49,501 bases of DNA from the IMG/VR virus record IMGVR_UViG_3300050821_003650, positions 1 to 49,501 of that record. The stretch is one strand, 5' to 3'. The stretch is from a virus. The notes under the pieces were generated by a model. That model ran no database searches, had not been told where the DNA came from, and saw only the letters and a list, made by a program, of their open reading frames with translations. A program made the translations under genes and the position numbers. Below are positions 20,215 to 30,000 of the stretch, piece by piece; position 1 is the stretch's first letter; each line of letters opens with the position of its first letter.

Positions 20215-23208
20215 ATGAACTGGCTCGCGAAGGTTGCCGCGCTGGCGCGTGGCTGGCACCTCTCTCCCCCCTCGAAAGGCCCTGCGCCAGCCTCGTCCGC
20301 ACTGGAAACGGTCGCCAGCGCGGCACCCCTCGGCACGCCGAACCGGCGTGCCCCGATGAGGATCAGCGACGAGGCCTTGGCCGCGGCTGGGCCGACTTCC
20401 GCCGGCACGAAATGGGAAACGGCTGACCCTCACCCGGGTGTGATTCCGAGCAAGCTAAAGCTCGCGATGGACTCGGACATGTCATCCACGTTCGACTGGA
20501 TGACGAACAGCCGCTTTAGCGAGGGGATGACCTTCTTCGGTTACCCGTACTTGGCCGAACTGACCCAGCGGGCCGAATACCGCCGTCCGTCGGAAATCAT
20601 CGCCAAGGCGATGACGATGAAATGGATCAAGTTCACCGCCACGGGAGAACAAAACAAAGACGACAAGATCGACGTGATCGAGGCCGAATTCAAGCGGCTC
20701 AAGGTGCAGGACCGGCTTTGCACGATGTCCGAGCATGACGGGTTTTTCGGCCGTGGGCAGCTGTTCCTAGACATGTTCGGGGTCGACGTGGAGGTCGACC
20801 GCACTGAACTGGCGATGCCGTTGCTCGATGTGAGGTCCAAGATCGGCAGAGGTATTCAGCAACTCGTTCCGGTCGAAGCGATGTGGACGTATCCGAATCG
20901 CTACAACAGCCAAAATCCGCTCAAACCGGACTTCTTCAAGGCGACCAGCTGGTATGTGATGGGCACGGAAGTGCACGCCAGCCGAATGCTGACGTTGGTA
21001 AGCCGGCCGGTGCCGGACATGCTCAAACCGGTGTACGGGTTCGGGGGCCTGTCGCTCACGCAGATCATGAAGCCGTACGTGGACAACTGGCTGCGCACGC
21101 GGCAGTCGGTGTCGGACCTGATCCACAATTTTTCCGTGATGGCGCTCAAGACGGACCTGACCGACATCATGAATGCGGGCGCCGGCACGCAGATGTTCAA
21201 TCGAGCAGACCTTTTCAATCGGGCGCGCGATAACCGCAGCTTGTTCATGCTCAATAAGGACACTGAAGAACTCGACAACATCAGTGTTCCGCTGGGTACT
21301 CTGGATGCATTGCAGGCGCAGTCACAGGAACACCAGGCTGCGGTGACCGGCATCCCGCTCATCATCATGTTCGGCATCACGCCCAAGGGCCTGAATGCGA
21401 CGGCTGAGCCGGAACTGAAGACGTTCGGGCGCAATGTCCTGAGCTGGCAGCAATCGCTGTATACGCCGCCGATCACGCGAATTCTGAACATCGTTCAGCT
21501 TGCGAAGTTCGGTGAAATCGATCCTGAAATCGGTTTCAAGTACGAACCGTTGACGGACGACGATATGAAGATCCTGGCCGAAACCCGCAAGGTGGAGGCC
21601 GACACCGACGAAGTGATGATCAATTCCGGCGTCATTTCGCCGGCTGAGGCGCGCAACCGGGTGGCCCAGCAGGAAGACTCGCCCTATTCCGGGCTGGACG
21701 TGAGCATGGTGCCCGAACCGCCTGGCGAGGAAGGGATGGGCCTGCCTGGCCTGGGTCCGGAGGGCGAGCCTGGACCCGAACAGCCGCCGAATCCGAACGC
21801 GGGCGCGGTGCCGCCCCCCAATGGAGCACGGCCGCCGGGCGCGCGCCCTAATGGCGCCGTGCCGGCCCACGATGAAAAGTGGATCACCGTACACGGCGGC
21901 AAAGAAGGCGGTGGCCAGCCGGTGCTGATCACCGAAGGCGGGGTGGTCAAGGGTGGCGCGGGCGGCAGCATGAACGGGATGGTGCTGCGCAAAGCCGGCA
22001 AGGAAGGCGCGGGCGAGGCGCCCAAGCCTGAGCATTCGGCCAAGCTCGAGGGGTTGCTGAAGTCTTTGCAGAACCGCAACCGCTCGAGCGCGGCGAGCAT
22101 CAACCAGATGTCCAAGATCGCGGCCAACCCGAACCCGCGCCTACTGATGGCAGCGCCCACGATGGCCGACGGCGCGCCCGTGGTGGCCGATCTTCACGGT
22201 CGCGGGATTGCCGTGGCCACCGGCCACCGGGACATCATCGTGACGCCAAAGCGCGAACTGGGCGTTCGTTACGCGGTGGTCGAAGCCGATCAGATATCCA
22301 CGTCCAACAGCGCTGACGGCGTGAAGAACGCCGACTACGCCAAAGACCCTGACAAGATGGTCGCGATCAATAACGGCCGCACGGCCGGCGTCATCGAGGC
22401 CTACAAGAAAGGCACCGCGGATGCCTACAAGGCGGCGATCGCCGCGGGCGCCAAGGTGCACGGGATCCCGGGCAAGACGATCCGCGCGATGAAATCGCCG
22501 GTACTGGTCCGGGTCATGGATGCAGACGACGTGTCCGAGGGCATAGCAGACGAGTCGAACACGACGCAGACCTTGACGCTGTCGGCGGTGGAGCAGGCCC
22601 GAAACGACGCGGATCGGTTCGATGCGTCCCAGATCGATTACGACGATGATGGGCAGCCGTCCGAGGCCTCAGTGCGCGGTTTCATACAGACGATGCCGGC
22701 CTCGGAACAGCAGTCGCTTGCGCCGAACGGGCGCCCTACCCGCCAGGCGATAGACCGGATGCACGCGGCGACCTTCCACGCTGCTTACGGCGATTCGGAA
22801 CTGGTCGGGCTGATGGCTCAGGCGACCGACCCGGAATCCAGAACCCTGATCGCCGGCATGAGCCGCGCGGCCGGCTCGATGGCCAAGCTGAAAGACGCGG
22901 GCGAACTGGACATCCGCGAACTGGTCACCGGTGCTGCCAAGCAAATCATCAACGCGGTGCGCTCCGGCGTGTCAGTGAAGAAGTTCCTGAAACAGGGCGA
23001 TCTACTCACGAACAGCGCCGAAGGCGCCATCGCCAGCATGATGGCGGAGAACATTCGCAGCGGTAAGGCGATCGGCGAACGCTTGGGATCGGCGGCCGAT
23101 TTCGCTTTCCAGGAATCTCAACGAGGCGGCATCGACATTTTCGGGGAGCAGATCCCGACCGCGAGCCGCGAAGACGTACTGAAGGGGATTGGTCATGCTG
23201 AGCCCTGA
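20215..23208 (+). CDS. Portal protein (DUF1073 type) fused to a DdrB-like ParB domain
   Basis: 997 aa, about twice the length of a plain portal. Residues ~75-510 are the portal domain (EGMTFFGYPYLAELTQRAEY, then AKAMTMKWIKFTATGEQNKD). A proline-rich linker lies at ~515-550. A short motif KWITVHGGKEGGGQPVLITE is at ~555-575. Residues ~675-800 match the DdrB-type ParB superfamily domain (VRYAVVEADQISTSNSADG; NNGRTAGVIEAYKKG; SAVEQARNDADRF). A helical C-terminal part follows to 997. The portal forms the 12-fold ring for DNA passage. DdrB-type ParB domains occur in P1 DarB-type antirestriction and other polyvalent proteins. Such a fusion could place a DNA-protective domain inside the capsid. Confidence 0.8.
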   Translation: MNWLAKVAALARGWHLSPPSKGPAPASSALETVASAAPLGTPNRRAPMRISDEALAAAGPTSAGTKWETADPHPGVIPSKLKLAMDSDMSSTFDWMTNSRFSEGMTFFGYPYLAELTQRAEYRRPSEIIAKAMTMKWIKFTATGEQNKDDKIDVIEAEFKRLKVQDRLCTMSEHDGFFGRGQLFLDMFGVDVEVDRTELAMPLLDVRSKIGRGIQQLVPVEAMWTYPNRYNSQNPLKPDFFKATSWYVMGTEVHASRMLTLVSRPVPDMLKPVYGFGGLSLTQIMKPYVDNWLRTRQSVSDLIHNFSVMALKTDLTDIMNAGAGTQMFNRADLFNRARDNRSLFMLNKDTEELDNISVPLGTLDALQAQSQEHQAAVTGIPLIIMFGITPKGLNATAEPELKTFGRNVLSWQQSLYTPPITRILNIVQLAKFGEIDPEIGFKYEPLTDDDMKILAETRKVEADTDEVMINSGVISPAEARNRVAQQEDSPYSGLDVSMVPEPPGEEGMGLPGLGPEGEPGPEQPPNPNAGAVPPPNGARPPGARPNGAVPAHDEKWITVHGGKEGGGQPVLITEGGVVKGGAGGSMNGMVLRKAGKEGAGEAPKPEHSAKLEGLLKSLQNRNRSSAASINQMSKIAANPNPRLLMAAPTMADGAPVVADLHGRGIAVATGHRDIIVTPKRELGVRYAVVEADQISTSNSADGVKNADYAKDPDKMVAINNGRTAGVIEAYKKGTADAYKAAIAAGAKVHGIPGKTIRAMKSPVLVRVMDADDVSEGIADESNTTQTLTLSAVEQARNDADRFDASQIDYDDDGQPSEASVRGFIQTMPASEQQSLAPNGRPTRQAIDRMHAATFHAAYGDSELVGLMAQATDPESRTLIAGMSRAAGSMAKLKDAGELDIRELVTGAAKQIINAVRSGVSVKKFLKQGDLLTNSAEGAIASMMAENIRSGKAIGERLGSAADFAFQESQRGGIDIFGEQIPTASREDVLKGIGHAEP

Positions 23209-23368
23209 TGCGAAAGCGATCTGGAAATCCCCGGCTGGCGGGAACTTGGTGCGCGCGATGCTGGGATTGAAACCGTGGGAGGAAGAGGATCGGCAGACGG
23301 CGCGCGAACTGGCCAAGCTAAGCATTCCGGAAGATGACGATGGCGAAGGCGGCGAAGACGACGATTAA
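23195..23368 (+). CDS. Hypothetical acidic protein, 57 aa
   Basis: ATG 23195 lies within the last bases of the portal gene. MLSPDAKAIWKSPAGGNLVR is followed by a strongly acidic C-terminus (IPEDDDGEGGEDDD). It fills the space between the portal and the head morphogenesis gene and overlaps the latter. A possible adaptor or scaffold-like peptide. Confidence 0.5.
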   Translation: MLSPDAKAIWKSPAGGNLVRAMLGLKPWEEEDRQTARELAKLSIPEDDDGEGGEDDD

Positions 23369-24215
23369 AGTCGCCGCGCCTATCCACCCCAACGTTGGCC
23401 TCGAGGTCGAATACCGGCGCCGGCTGCTATTGCTGATTGCCCAGATGCACAACAGCGTCGTGCACTGGCTCACCGCCGCGTATCGGGCGCACACGCCGCG
23501 CATGGCGCAGGACGACGCCCCATCGGTCATCCTGCGCCGGATCATCCGGGCTCTGGCCAAGCGCTGGCAGCAACGGTTCGATGAACTGGCCCCGGACCTA
23601 GCCGAGTATTTCGCGACCAAGGTTAGCGAGCGCACCGACGCGGCGCTGAAGGCGATTCTGGCAAAGCACGCTTTTTCTGTGCGGTTGCGCACAACGCCGC
23701 TCACCCGCGACGTCTGGCAAGCGACCACGGGCGAGAACGTGTCCCTGATCAAATCGATCCCGCAGCGCTACTTCACAGACATCGAAACCGAGGTCATGCG
23801 ATCGGCCGCGGTAGGGCGCGACCTTGCGGCGCTGACCGACTACCTGGGGCCGAAGGTGAACCTGGCGCGTATCGGCCTGGGTCGCAAGCCCGGCGAGTCT
23901 AACAAGTCACTCTCGGCACGCACCGAACGCCGGGCCGCTCTGATCGCACGGGACCAGAACAACAAGGCGACCGCGACGCGTATCCGCGTGCGGCAGCATG
24001 AACTGGGGATCACCGAAGCGATCTGGGTGCACAGCGGCGGCGGACGCGAGCCGCGCCCGGATCATGTCGCGTGGGGCGCAGCGCGAAAACGCTACAAGAT
24101 CAGTGAAGGCATGTGGTCCGAGAAGGAACAGCAGTACATCTTTCCGGGCGAGTTGATCAATTGCCGGTGTGTCAGCCGGTCCGTGATTCCGGGACTCGGT
24201 CGAATGGAGTCGTAA
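23340..24215 (+). CDS. Phage head morphogenesis protein (Mu gpF / SPP1 gp7-like)
   Basis: 291 aa. ATG 23340 has GGAAG upstream; ATG 23334 is an alternative. N-terminal half is helical (VILRRIIRALAKRWQQRFDE). The C-terminal part with ARTERRAALIARDQNNKATA, HSGGGREPRPDHVAWG and the final NCRCVSRSVIP is the classic minor head protein motif with H and C residues. It follows the portal, as in Mu and SPP1, and helps to form or stabilise the procapsid. Confidence 0.75.
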   Translation: MAKAAKTTIKVAAPIHPNVGLEVEYRRRLLLLIAQMHNSVVHWLTAAYRAHTPRMAQDDAPSVILRRIIRALAKRWQQRFDELAPDLAEYFATKVSERTDAALKAILAKHAFSVRLRTTPLTRDVWQATTGENVSLIKSIPQRYFTDIETEVMRSAAVGRDLAALTDYLGPKVNLARIGLGRKPGESNKSLSARTERRAALIARDQNNKATATRIRVRQHELGITEAIWVHSGGGREPRPDHVAWGAARKRYKISEGMWSEKEQQYIFPGELINCRCVSRSVIPGLGRMES

Positions 24216-24216
24216 A

Positions 24217-24438
24217 TTGGGAAAGCGCGAAATTAGTCCAGCTTTGATGATGATGTCCGCAATGGGAGCATTCGCGAATCTCGGTCAGCGCTCCATTCCA
24301 GCGCGCTCAGTGGCGCTTGATGACAAGCGCGGCCGATCCTATCCGCACCATGGCGAGCGTGAACGCGCCCGCCACCTTCGCCACATTGCTGCCGGTCGGA
24401 CTCAGCCTAGCCAAATTAGGGCTGCGGGCGATGGCTGA
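24217..24438 (+). CDS. Hypothetical small basic protein, 73 aa
   Basis: The frame is open from TTG 24217, one base after the previous stop; ATG 24247 is the first ATG. Contains PALMMMSAMGAFANLGQRSI and a basic end (SYPHHGERERARHLRHIAAG). From about 24320 the overlapping + frame (starting at ATG 24320) has the better third-position bias, so this gene may be shorter or wrong. The call is uncertain. Confidence 0.4.
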   Translation: MGKREISPALMMMSAMGAFANLGQRSIPARSVALDDKRGRSYPHHGERERARHLRHIAAGRTQPSQIRAAGDG

Positions 24439-24706
24439 GCGCGTTCGCCACTGGGGCCCGGATGATAATGGTGAGCAGGCGTGCACCCGCTGCCGCCAGC
24501 CGGTCCAGATAGTGGCTTTGCCGGGGCACGTGAACAGCTGGTGTGCCTGCACGCTGCGCACGTTCGTGCAACCGAAGGCGCCCCCGATCCTGATCCAGCT
24601 GCGCACCGTCCCGATCGCCAAGCTGATTGCAGCCGTGGCCATAAGACGTACCGTGCGGGATCCGCGCCAGTCGCCAGCCGACGCTCTGGATGCGCTCTGG
24701 AGGTGA
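24431..24706 (+). CDS. Hypothetical zinc-ribbon-type protein, 91 aa
   Basis: ATG 24431 is in an overlap with the previous stop; an in-frame ATG at 24320 would give 128 aa with MTSAADPIRTMAS as N-terminus. Codon bias favours this frame already from 24320. Residues 17-40 have C-x2-C and C-x-C (QACTRCRQPVQIV; VNSWCACTL) that could bind zinc. Unknown function within the head module. Confidence 0.5.
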   Translation: MAERVRHWGPDDNGEQACTRCRQPVQIVALPGHVNSWCACTLRTFVQPKAPPILIQLRTVPIAKLIAAVAIRRTVRDPRQSPADALDALWR

Positions 24707-24882
24707 GCGGGGCATACTTACCGCCGGTGAACCTTTTCTTGCGACTGCTGGGGTTCAGGAAGTGCCACGGATGCTCGAGGACCATCTGGTATGAGCGTTT
24801 GTGCCCGGAGTGCGATGCCGCGCTCATGAAGCGGGTGCGCAAACTCATCGAGGGTCAGCGATCAATGGAGCGGCAAAAATGA
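24703..24882 (+). CDS. Small zinc-ribbon-type protein, 59 aa
   Basis: GTG 24703 overlaps the previous stop (GTGA). Two C-x2-C motifs (KCHGCSRT and LCPECDA) 14 residues apart suggest a zinc ribbon. The C-terminus is basic. It overlaps the next start (ATGA). Confidence 0.5.
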   Translation: MSGAYLPPVNLFLRLLGFRKCHGCSRTIWYERLCPECDAALMKRVRKLIEGQRSMERQK

Positions 24883-25160
24883 TCAAGCCCACAGTCGGCC
24901 GACAAGTCTGGTTTTGGCCAGACGAAATGTTTCCGGGGTCCAGGCCCATTCCGGATCCAGGCGAGGGTCCGGTACCGCTGGCGGCCACGGTCGTGTTCGT
25001 GCATAGCCCGAACTTGGTGAACCTAGCCGTGTTCGACTGTTACGGGAACCTGTTCTCACAGGAGAAGGTTTACCTAGCGCAGGACGGGGCTGTGGCTCCG
25101 GTACCGTTTTGTACGTGGCCCGTGCGCGAAAGCGATCGCGACAGCGAGCGCACAGGCTGA
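24879..25160 (+). CDS. Hypothetical protein, 93 aa
   Basis: ATG 24879. MIKPTVGRQVWFWPDEMFPG, then LAATVVFVHSPNLVNLAVFD, a small beta-barrel-like phage protein with the pattern PTVGRxVWY.. known from many phage operons. Function unknown. It is followed by a terminator. Confidence 0.6.
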   Translation: MIKPTVGRQVWFWPDEMFPGSRPIPDPGEGPVPLAATVVFVHSPNLVNLAVFDCYGNLFSQEKVYLAQDGAVAPVPFCTWPVRESDRDSERTG

Positions 25161-25200
25161 CACAGCACACCGACGCGTAGGCCGCGATCGAGGCCAGGGG

Positions 25201-25227
25201 CGCCCTCTTCCAGAGGGCGTTTCTTTT
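25201..25227 (+). terminator. Intrinsic terminator within the head module
   Basis: CGCCCTCT (25201-25208) pairs perfectly with AGAGGGCG (25212-25219) around the 3-base loop TCC and is followed by TTTCTTTTTT. It would reduce transcription into the fibre and protease genes unless read through. Confidence 0.8.
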
Positions 25228-25262
25228 TTCCCGATACGTTCACTCACGGAGAGCTATCCAAA

Positions 25263-25601
25263 ATGGGAGCCCTGACCTCTGCCCTGTCCGCCCAGATGAT
25301 CCAGGCCATCGCGGCGGGCGACACGCAAACGCTTGCGCAAGTGCTGAACCAGCTGATGCGAGCGCCGCAGACCGGCCCGACCGTCGCCACGACCTATCCA
25401 GGCAACGGCATCCCCTACACGAATCCGGGCCCTTATCTGCAAACGGTCACCATCGACGGTGGCACCATCACCGTGATCACACTATCGCAGGGCGGCATCA
25501 CGGGCCTTACCTCGGGCCAGTTTTTGCTGCGGCCAGGCGACGCTGTGACATGCACGTCCAGCGTCAATCCGACCGTGTTCAACGTCACCAATATCCTCTG
25601 A
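25263..25601 (+). CDS. Hypothetical virion protein, 112 aa
   Basis: ATG 25263 follows GGAGAG. N-terminus is helical (LSAQMIQAIAAGDTQTLAQV), the rest is a beta-rich G/T domain (TVTIDGGTITVITLSQGGIT). No known family. Located directly upstream of the head fibre-like gene. Confidence 0.5.
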   Translation: MGALTSALSAQMIQAIAAGDTQTLAQVLNQLMRAPQTGPTVATTYPGNGIPYTNPGPYLQTVTIDGGTITVITLSQGGITGLTSGQFLLRPGDAVTCTSSVNPTVFNVTNIL

Positions 25602-25610
25602 GGTTATCCG

Positions 25611-26324
25611 ATGACATCCCTGACTCCAGCGCAAGCGCGCGCCATTGCCAGCGGGGATGCGCCCAGCACGGCCGCGGCCGTAGCGCAGGCAATCAGCGGC
25701 GGGGGCGGCGGCGGTATGACGAATCCGATGACCGCTTCCGGCGATCTGATCGACGGCGGCACAAGCGGCACGCCGGAGCGGATACCGATCGGATCTACTG
25801 GCCAAGTCCTGACGGTCGTTGCGGGCGAACCAGCGTGGGCAGCGGCCACCGGTCTTGCCAATCCGATGACCACGGCTGGCGACATCATCATCGGCGGGGT
25901 TTCCGGAGCAGCGGCAAGGCTTGGCATCGGCACCGCCAACTACGTTCTGACTTCGGTGGCGGGCGCTCCAGCATGGACTGCGCTTCCGGCCACTGGGAGT
26001 GCCCCACCGATTAACCCGCAAACCGGGACGAGTTATCACCCGGTTCTCGCCGATGCGCCACAGTCTTCGAATTACGAGGGCTGGGTCACCATGAACAACG
26101 CCTCGGCCAACAACGTGACGCTCGACCCGCACAGCACGACGGCCTGGGTCACGGGTACGCTCATTGTCGTGCCACAACTTGGCGCCGGACAGACGGCGTT
26201 CGTGGCAGGTGCCGGCGTGACCTTTGCGAACCCCAGTTCGCTCACGGCGCGCGCCCAAAACTCCACCATATGGGCCAAATATTTGGGCAGCGATACCTGG
26301 CTGATCGGTGGGGACCTGACGTGA
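25611..26324 (+). CDS. Head fibre-like protein, 237 aa
   Basis: ATG 25611. After a helical N-terminus (LTPAQARAIASGDAPSTAAA) there are two copies of a fibre repeat: NPMTASGDLIDGGTSGTPER then NPMTTAGDIIIGGVSGAAAR, each followed by IGSTGQVL or IGTANYVL and a VAG.P.W segment. Such repeats occur in phage head and tail fibres. The C-terminal part is a jelly-roll-like domain ending YLGSDTWLIGGDLT. Because it lies between portal and capsid genes, a head (capsid-surface) fibre is more likely than a tail fibre. Confidence 0.65.
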   Translation: MTSLTPAQARAIASGDAPSTAAAVAQAISGGGGGGMTNPMTASGDLIDGGTSGTPERIPIGSTGQVLTVVAGEPAWAAATGLANPMTTAGDIIIGGVSGAAARLGIGTANYVLTSVAGAPAWTALPATGSAPPINPQTGTSYHPVLADAPQSSNYEGWVTMNNASANNVTLDPHSTTAWVTGTLIVVPQLGAGQTAFVAGAGVTFANPSSLTARAQNSTIWAKYLGSDTWLIGGDLT

Positions 26325-26995
26325 CTGGCGCTTTAGCGACGCGCTATCGCAGCAGCATCATCGTCAGCACTGCGCTGCTGCACTTCGATGGCACGAATGG
26401 TTCGACCACCTTTACCGACGTTTACTCAAGTACGTGGTCGGGTAGTAGTGCGACGCTATCGACGGCACAGCAGAAGTTCGGCCCCAGTTCGCTGTTGCTT
26501 CCTGGCGGTGCTTTTATAAGCACGAGCAACGATATCTTCGCTGCGCTCCTTCAGGATTGGACCTATGAGGCTTTTGTCTACGCCATCAGCATTGGGGGAT
26601 CACAGGTTATCTTCGGTTCACAAGGTGCCGGATTTTCGGGAGTGCTTTTATTTCTAAACGGCGGCGTGATCACTTTGCTATGCGGCAGTGCTGACGGCGG
26701 TACCAATTGGAGTGTCGCGTTTACCTCGGGTGCAACTCTGTCAACGGGCACCTGGTATCACGTGGCAGGTGTCAGGCACGGAAATAATTTCAACACCTAC
26801 TTGAACGGTGTTTCACAAGGATCCGCTACGTATAGCGGTTCAATTATCAAAGGCATGACGGGCCAGGCGATCGGAGCGGCTAATGCTGGCGGCACTAGCA
26901 GCTGGAACGGATACGTTGACGAAGCACGCATTTCCATGGGAGTCGCGCGCTACACAGCGAATTTCACCCCGCCTGCGGCGCCCTTCACCTATTAA
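26321..26995 (+). CDS. LamG (concanavalin A-like) domain protein, 224 aa
   Basis: GTG 26321 overlaps the fibre gene stop. The protein is a single LamG/pentraxin-type jelly roll: TALLHFDGTNGSTTFTDVYS, then DWTYEAFVYA, GTWYHVAGVRHGNNFNTYLN and DEARISMGVARYTANFTPP. It is closely related in sequence to the two LamG domains in the baseplate plug protein at 42172. Probably binds glycans or other polymers on the capsid surface, together with the fibre protein. The region is less GC-rich than its neighbours. Confidence 0.7.
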   Translation: MTGALATRYRSSIIVSTALLHFDGTNGSTTFTDVYSSTWSGSSATLSTAQQKFGPSSLLLPGGAFISTSNDIFAALLQDWTYEAFVYAISIGGSQVIFGSQGAGFSGVLLFLNGGVITLLCGSADGGTNWSVAFTSGATLSTGTWYHVAGVRHGNNFNTYLNGVSQGSATYSGSIIKGMTGQAIGAANAGGTSSWNGYVDEARISMGVARYTANFTPPAAPFTY

Positions 26996-27004
26996 AACGA
27001 TGCC

Positions 27005-30000
27005 ATGCCATTCGATCCGGGCTACGCCGGCACTGCCGTTACCGAAGGCGCCGGCATTGCGTTCATCACCCCGGACGGCCTGTGCCTGTTCCTGAAGCGC
27101 TCGAGCCGCGGCGATCACGCGGGCGAATGGTGCCTGCCAGGTGGCACCGCGAAGGATGATGAAACACCGCTCGAGACGGCTCGGCGCGAGGCGATCGAGG
27201 AAATTGGTGACATCCCGGAAGGAAAGCTGCGCGAGCTGGCGCATCTGACACTGGATGGCGTCGAATTCGTCACCTTCGTGCAGCGCGTCAAAGATGACCT
27301 CTTCGCTCCGGAATTGAACTACGAACACACGGATCACATTTGGGCGCAGATCGACGATCCGCCCGAACCGCTGCACCCTGGCGTAGAACGCATCCTGCCG
27401 ATGCTTGCCGCGGCGCGCATGGGAATGGACGCTGAGTGGGACGAGTCCAAGCACCCGCGCGACGAGGGTGGACGGTTCGGTGAGGGCGGTGGCGCTGCGC
27501 CATTCAACCGGGAAGCCAATCGGGCTAAACAAAAGGATCTACTGCGGCAATCCAATGCGCTGCGGGCGAGCAACCCACAGGAAAGTCGCCGTCTGTATGA
27601 ACAGGCCAACGCGCTCCAGGAAGAAGACCTAGCCAACGAAAAGAAGGAAAAAACGGCCGCGAAACGTGCCGCAACCGTGCAGGCGAAAAAGAGCGCTGCA
27701 CAAGCTGAGCACATCGACGAGCACGGCTTCACGCGCGCCGCGGGCCTGAGCCCTGAGCACCGCGCGATCGAGCAGGGCTTCTACGACGCGATCCGCCACA
27801 ACCCGAAGGCGCTGATCGGTACCTATCGCAAGCGCTTCGGCAACGTGATCGATCCGGACAAGGTGAAACTCCTGTCCCGATCGTTCGTCGGCGATCGCAA
27901 GCTCGCGCCGGTGGTTCATGAGCCCTCTTCGCTGCTGTCGAAGATGATCTTCACGGCGGCACTGAAGGACAAGGCCGCGCGCGGCGATAAGAGCCCGACC
28001 TTGTTCACGGCCGGCGGCAGCGGGTCGGGCAAGTCCGAAGCGATGGACGTCGCGATCCAGGCGCTAGGGCTGCCTGACGATGGCTTGACCTTCGATTCGA
28101 CGCTGTCGAACACGAAGTCCGCGATCAAGAAAATCGACGAGGCGCTGAACACGGCCCCGGGCCCGGTCAGCATCGTTTACACGAACTCGCCCATCGAGAA
28201 GGCTTTCGCGTTCAACGCGATCCGCAAGCGGGCCGTACAAGGCGCAACGCTCGAGCACGCGCATCTGGGCGCCTCGAAAACGGTGCGCGAACTGGCGCAG
28301 CACTATGCGGGCAATCCCAGAGTCAAGATCAATATCCTGAACAATCAGGGCCACCTGGGCGATATCCACGTCGGATCGATCGATGATGTTCCGAGGTATG
28401 ATCCAGAGGTCATCAAGTCGTCTCTGAAACTCGTTGCCAAAAAGCTGCTCGACGATGGCCGAATCAAGCAAGACCGATACGAATATCTCACTGGATCCGG
28501 CCAAGGTGGCGGAAGCCGTGAAGAAGTTCGCGGCCAAACATCAGGGCAAGACCTTGGTGGATCTGGCGAACGAAGCGGACGACCAGGCGGACCAGGAAGC
28601 GCAAGCCTTCCTGAAGGATCATCCGGACGAGACAGTTCCGTAGACGATAGCGGGCGCCCTGCCCGCTTGGCTGGCGATGAGCTGGCCGAAGATCCCGAAC
28701 TGGCATTCGATCGCGCCACCGGCGAACGGCTGGCGTTCGATCGCGCGAGCGTGCGCAGCTACGACCAGGACGGCCGGCTGCACATCGAGGTCGCCAACAT
28801 CAGCAAGGCGACCGTCAACCCGTACTACGGTTTCGAGATTCCGGACGCCGAAGAACTCGGGCTCGAACCACGCAAGGTCTATTACCTGCTGCGCGATCCG
28901 CAGGAATTGGCCAAGGCGGTTCCGACCTTCAACAACATTCCGCTCCTGTCCGATCACCGGCCCACCACCGCTGATGACCTGGACAAGGAACTGGTGATCG
29001 GGTCGACCGGAACGGATGCAGCCTTCAATGCGCCGTACCTCACCAATTCGCTCGTGTTCTGGGACGGGGACGCGTGCGACCAGATCGAAACGAATCAGAC
29101 GCGTGAACTGTCGGCTTCGTACCGGTACGTGGCCGATATGACGCCGGGCGTATTCGAGGGGCGCCGTTACGACGGCGTGATGCGTGAAATCCGAGGCAAC
29201 CATGTCGCACTGGTGCGGGACGGTCGCGCGGGATCCGACGTAATCGTGGGAGATAGCCAACCAAAGGAGTCAGGTCAGATGGGAACCACCCAGCAAGTGC
29301 TGTCACGGAAGGCCATGCTGGCGAAGGGAGCCTTGCTCGCGGTCCTTCCGCCACTGCTGGCAAAAGACGCGCGCCCCGCGTTCGCAAAGGATCTGAACAA
29401 GATCCTGATCGGGTGCGCCTCGGATAACTGGAAGACGAAAAAGCCCGAAATCATCGCCGCCGTTCGCAAGCTGAAACTGCCGGCGACTGTCCTGGCCAAG
29501 GATGCGAGCGTTGCATCCCTGACGCAATTGCTTGACGGGCTCGAGGGCGAAGCCGGGGGCGAGCCGCCAGCTGGCGAGCCGGCGCCCGGCGGCGCCGAAC
29601 CGCTGGATTCCGATTATGGTGCAGCCGGTGATGCCCCGCCGGCCGAAGGCGAACCGCCAGCCGCGCCGGCCGCCGCAGCACCGGCGGCACCGGGCGCCAA
29701 GCCGGGGGAAGCCGATCCGGTGAACGAAATCCTGGAGGCTTTAAAGCCCCACCTGAAGCCTGAGCATCACGCTTGGCTGGGCGAAAAGCTCAAGGCGCTG
29801 CGCCCCGCCGGCCCGCATGCCGAAATTGCGCCAGCGGGCTCGCCCACTCCGGCAGAAACGAAGCCGGCCCAGGATGAACCGCCTGGCGGCGAAGGTCAGC
29901 CCAAACCCCCAGCAACCTCACCCGGCAAGGACCCCCTCAAGGACAAGGACGCAGCCATGACCCAAGCAGTCAGCAAGGCCGCCATGGACGCGGCGATCGC

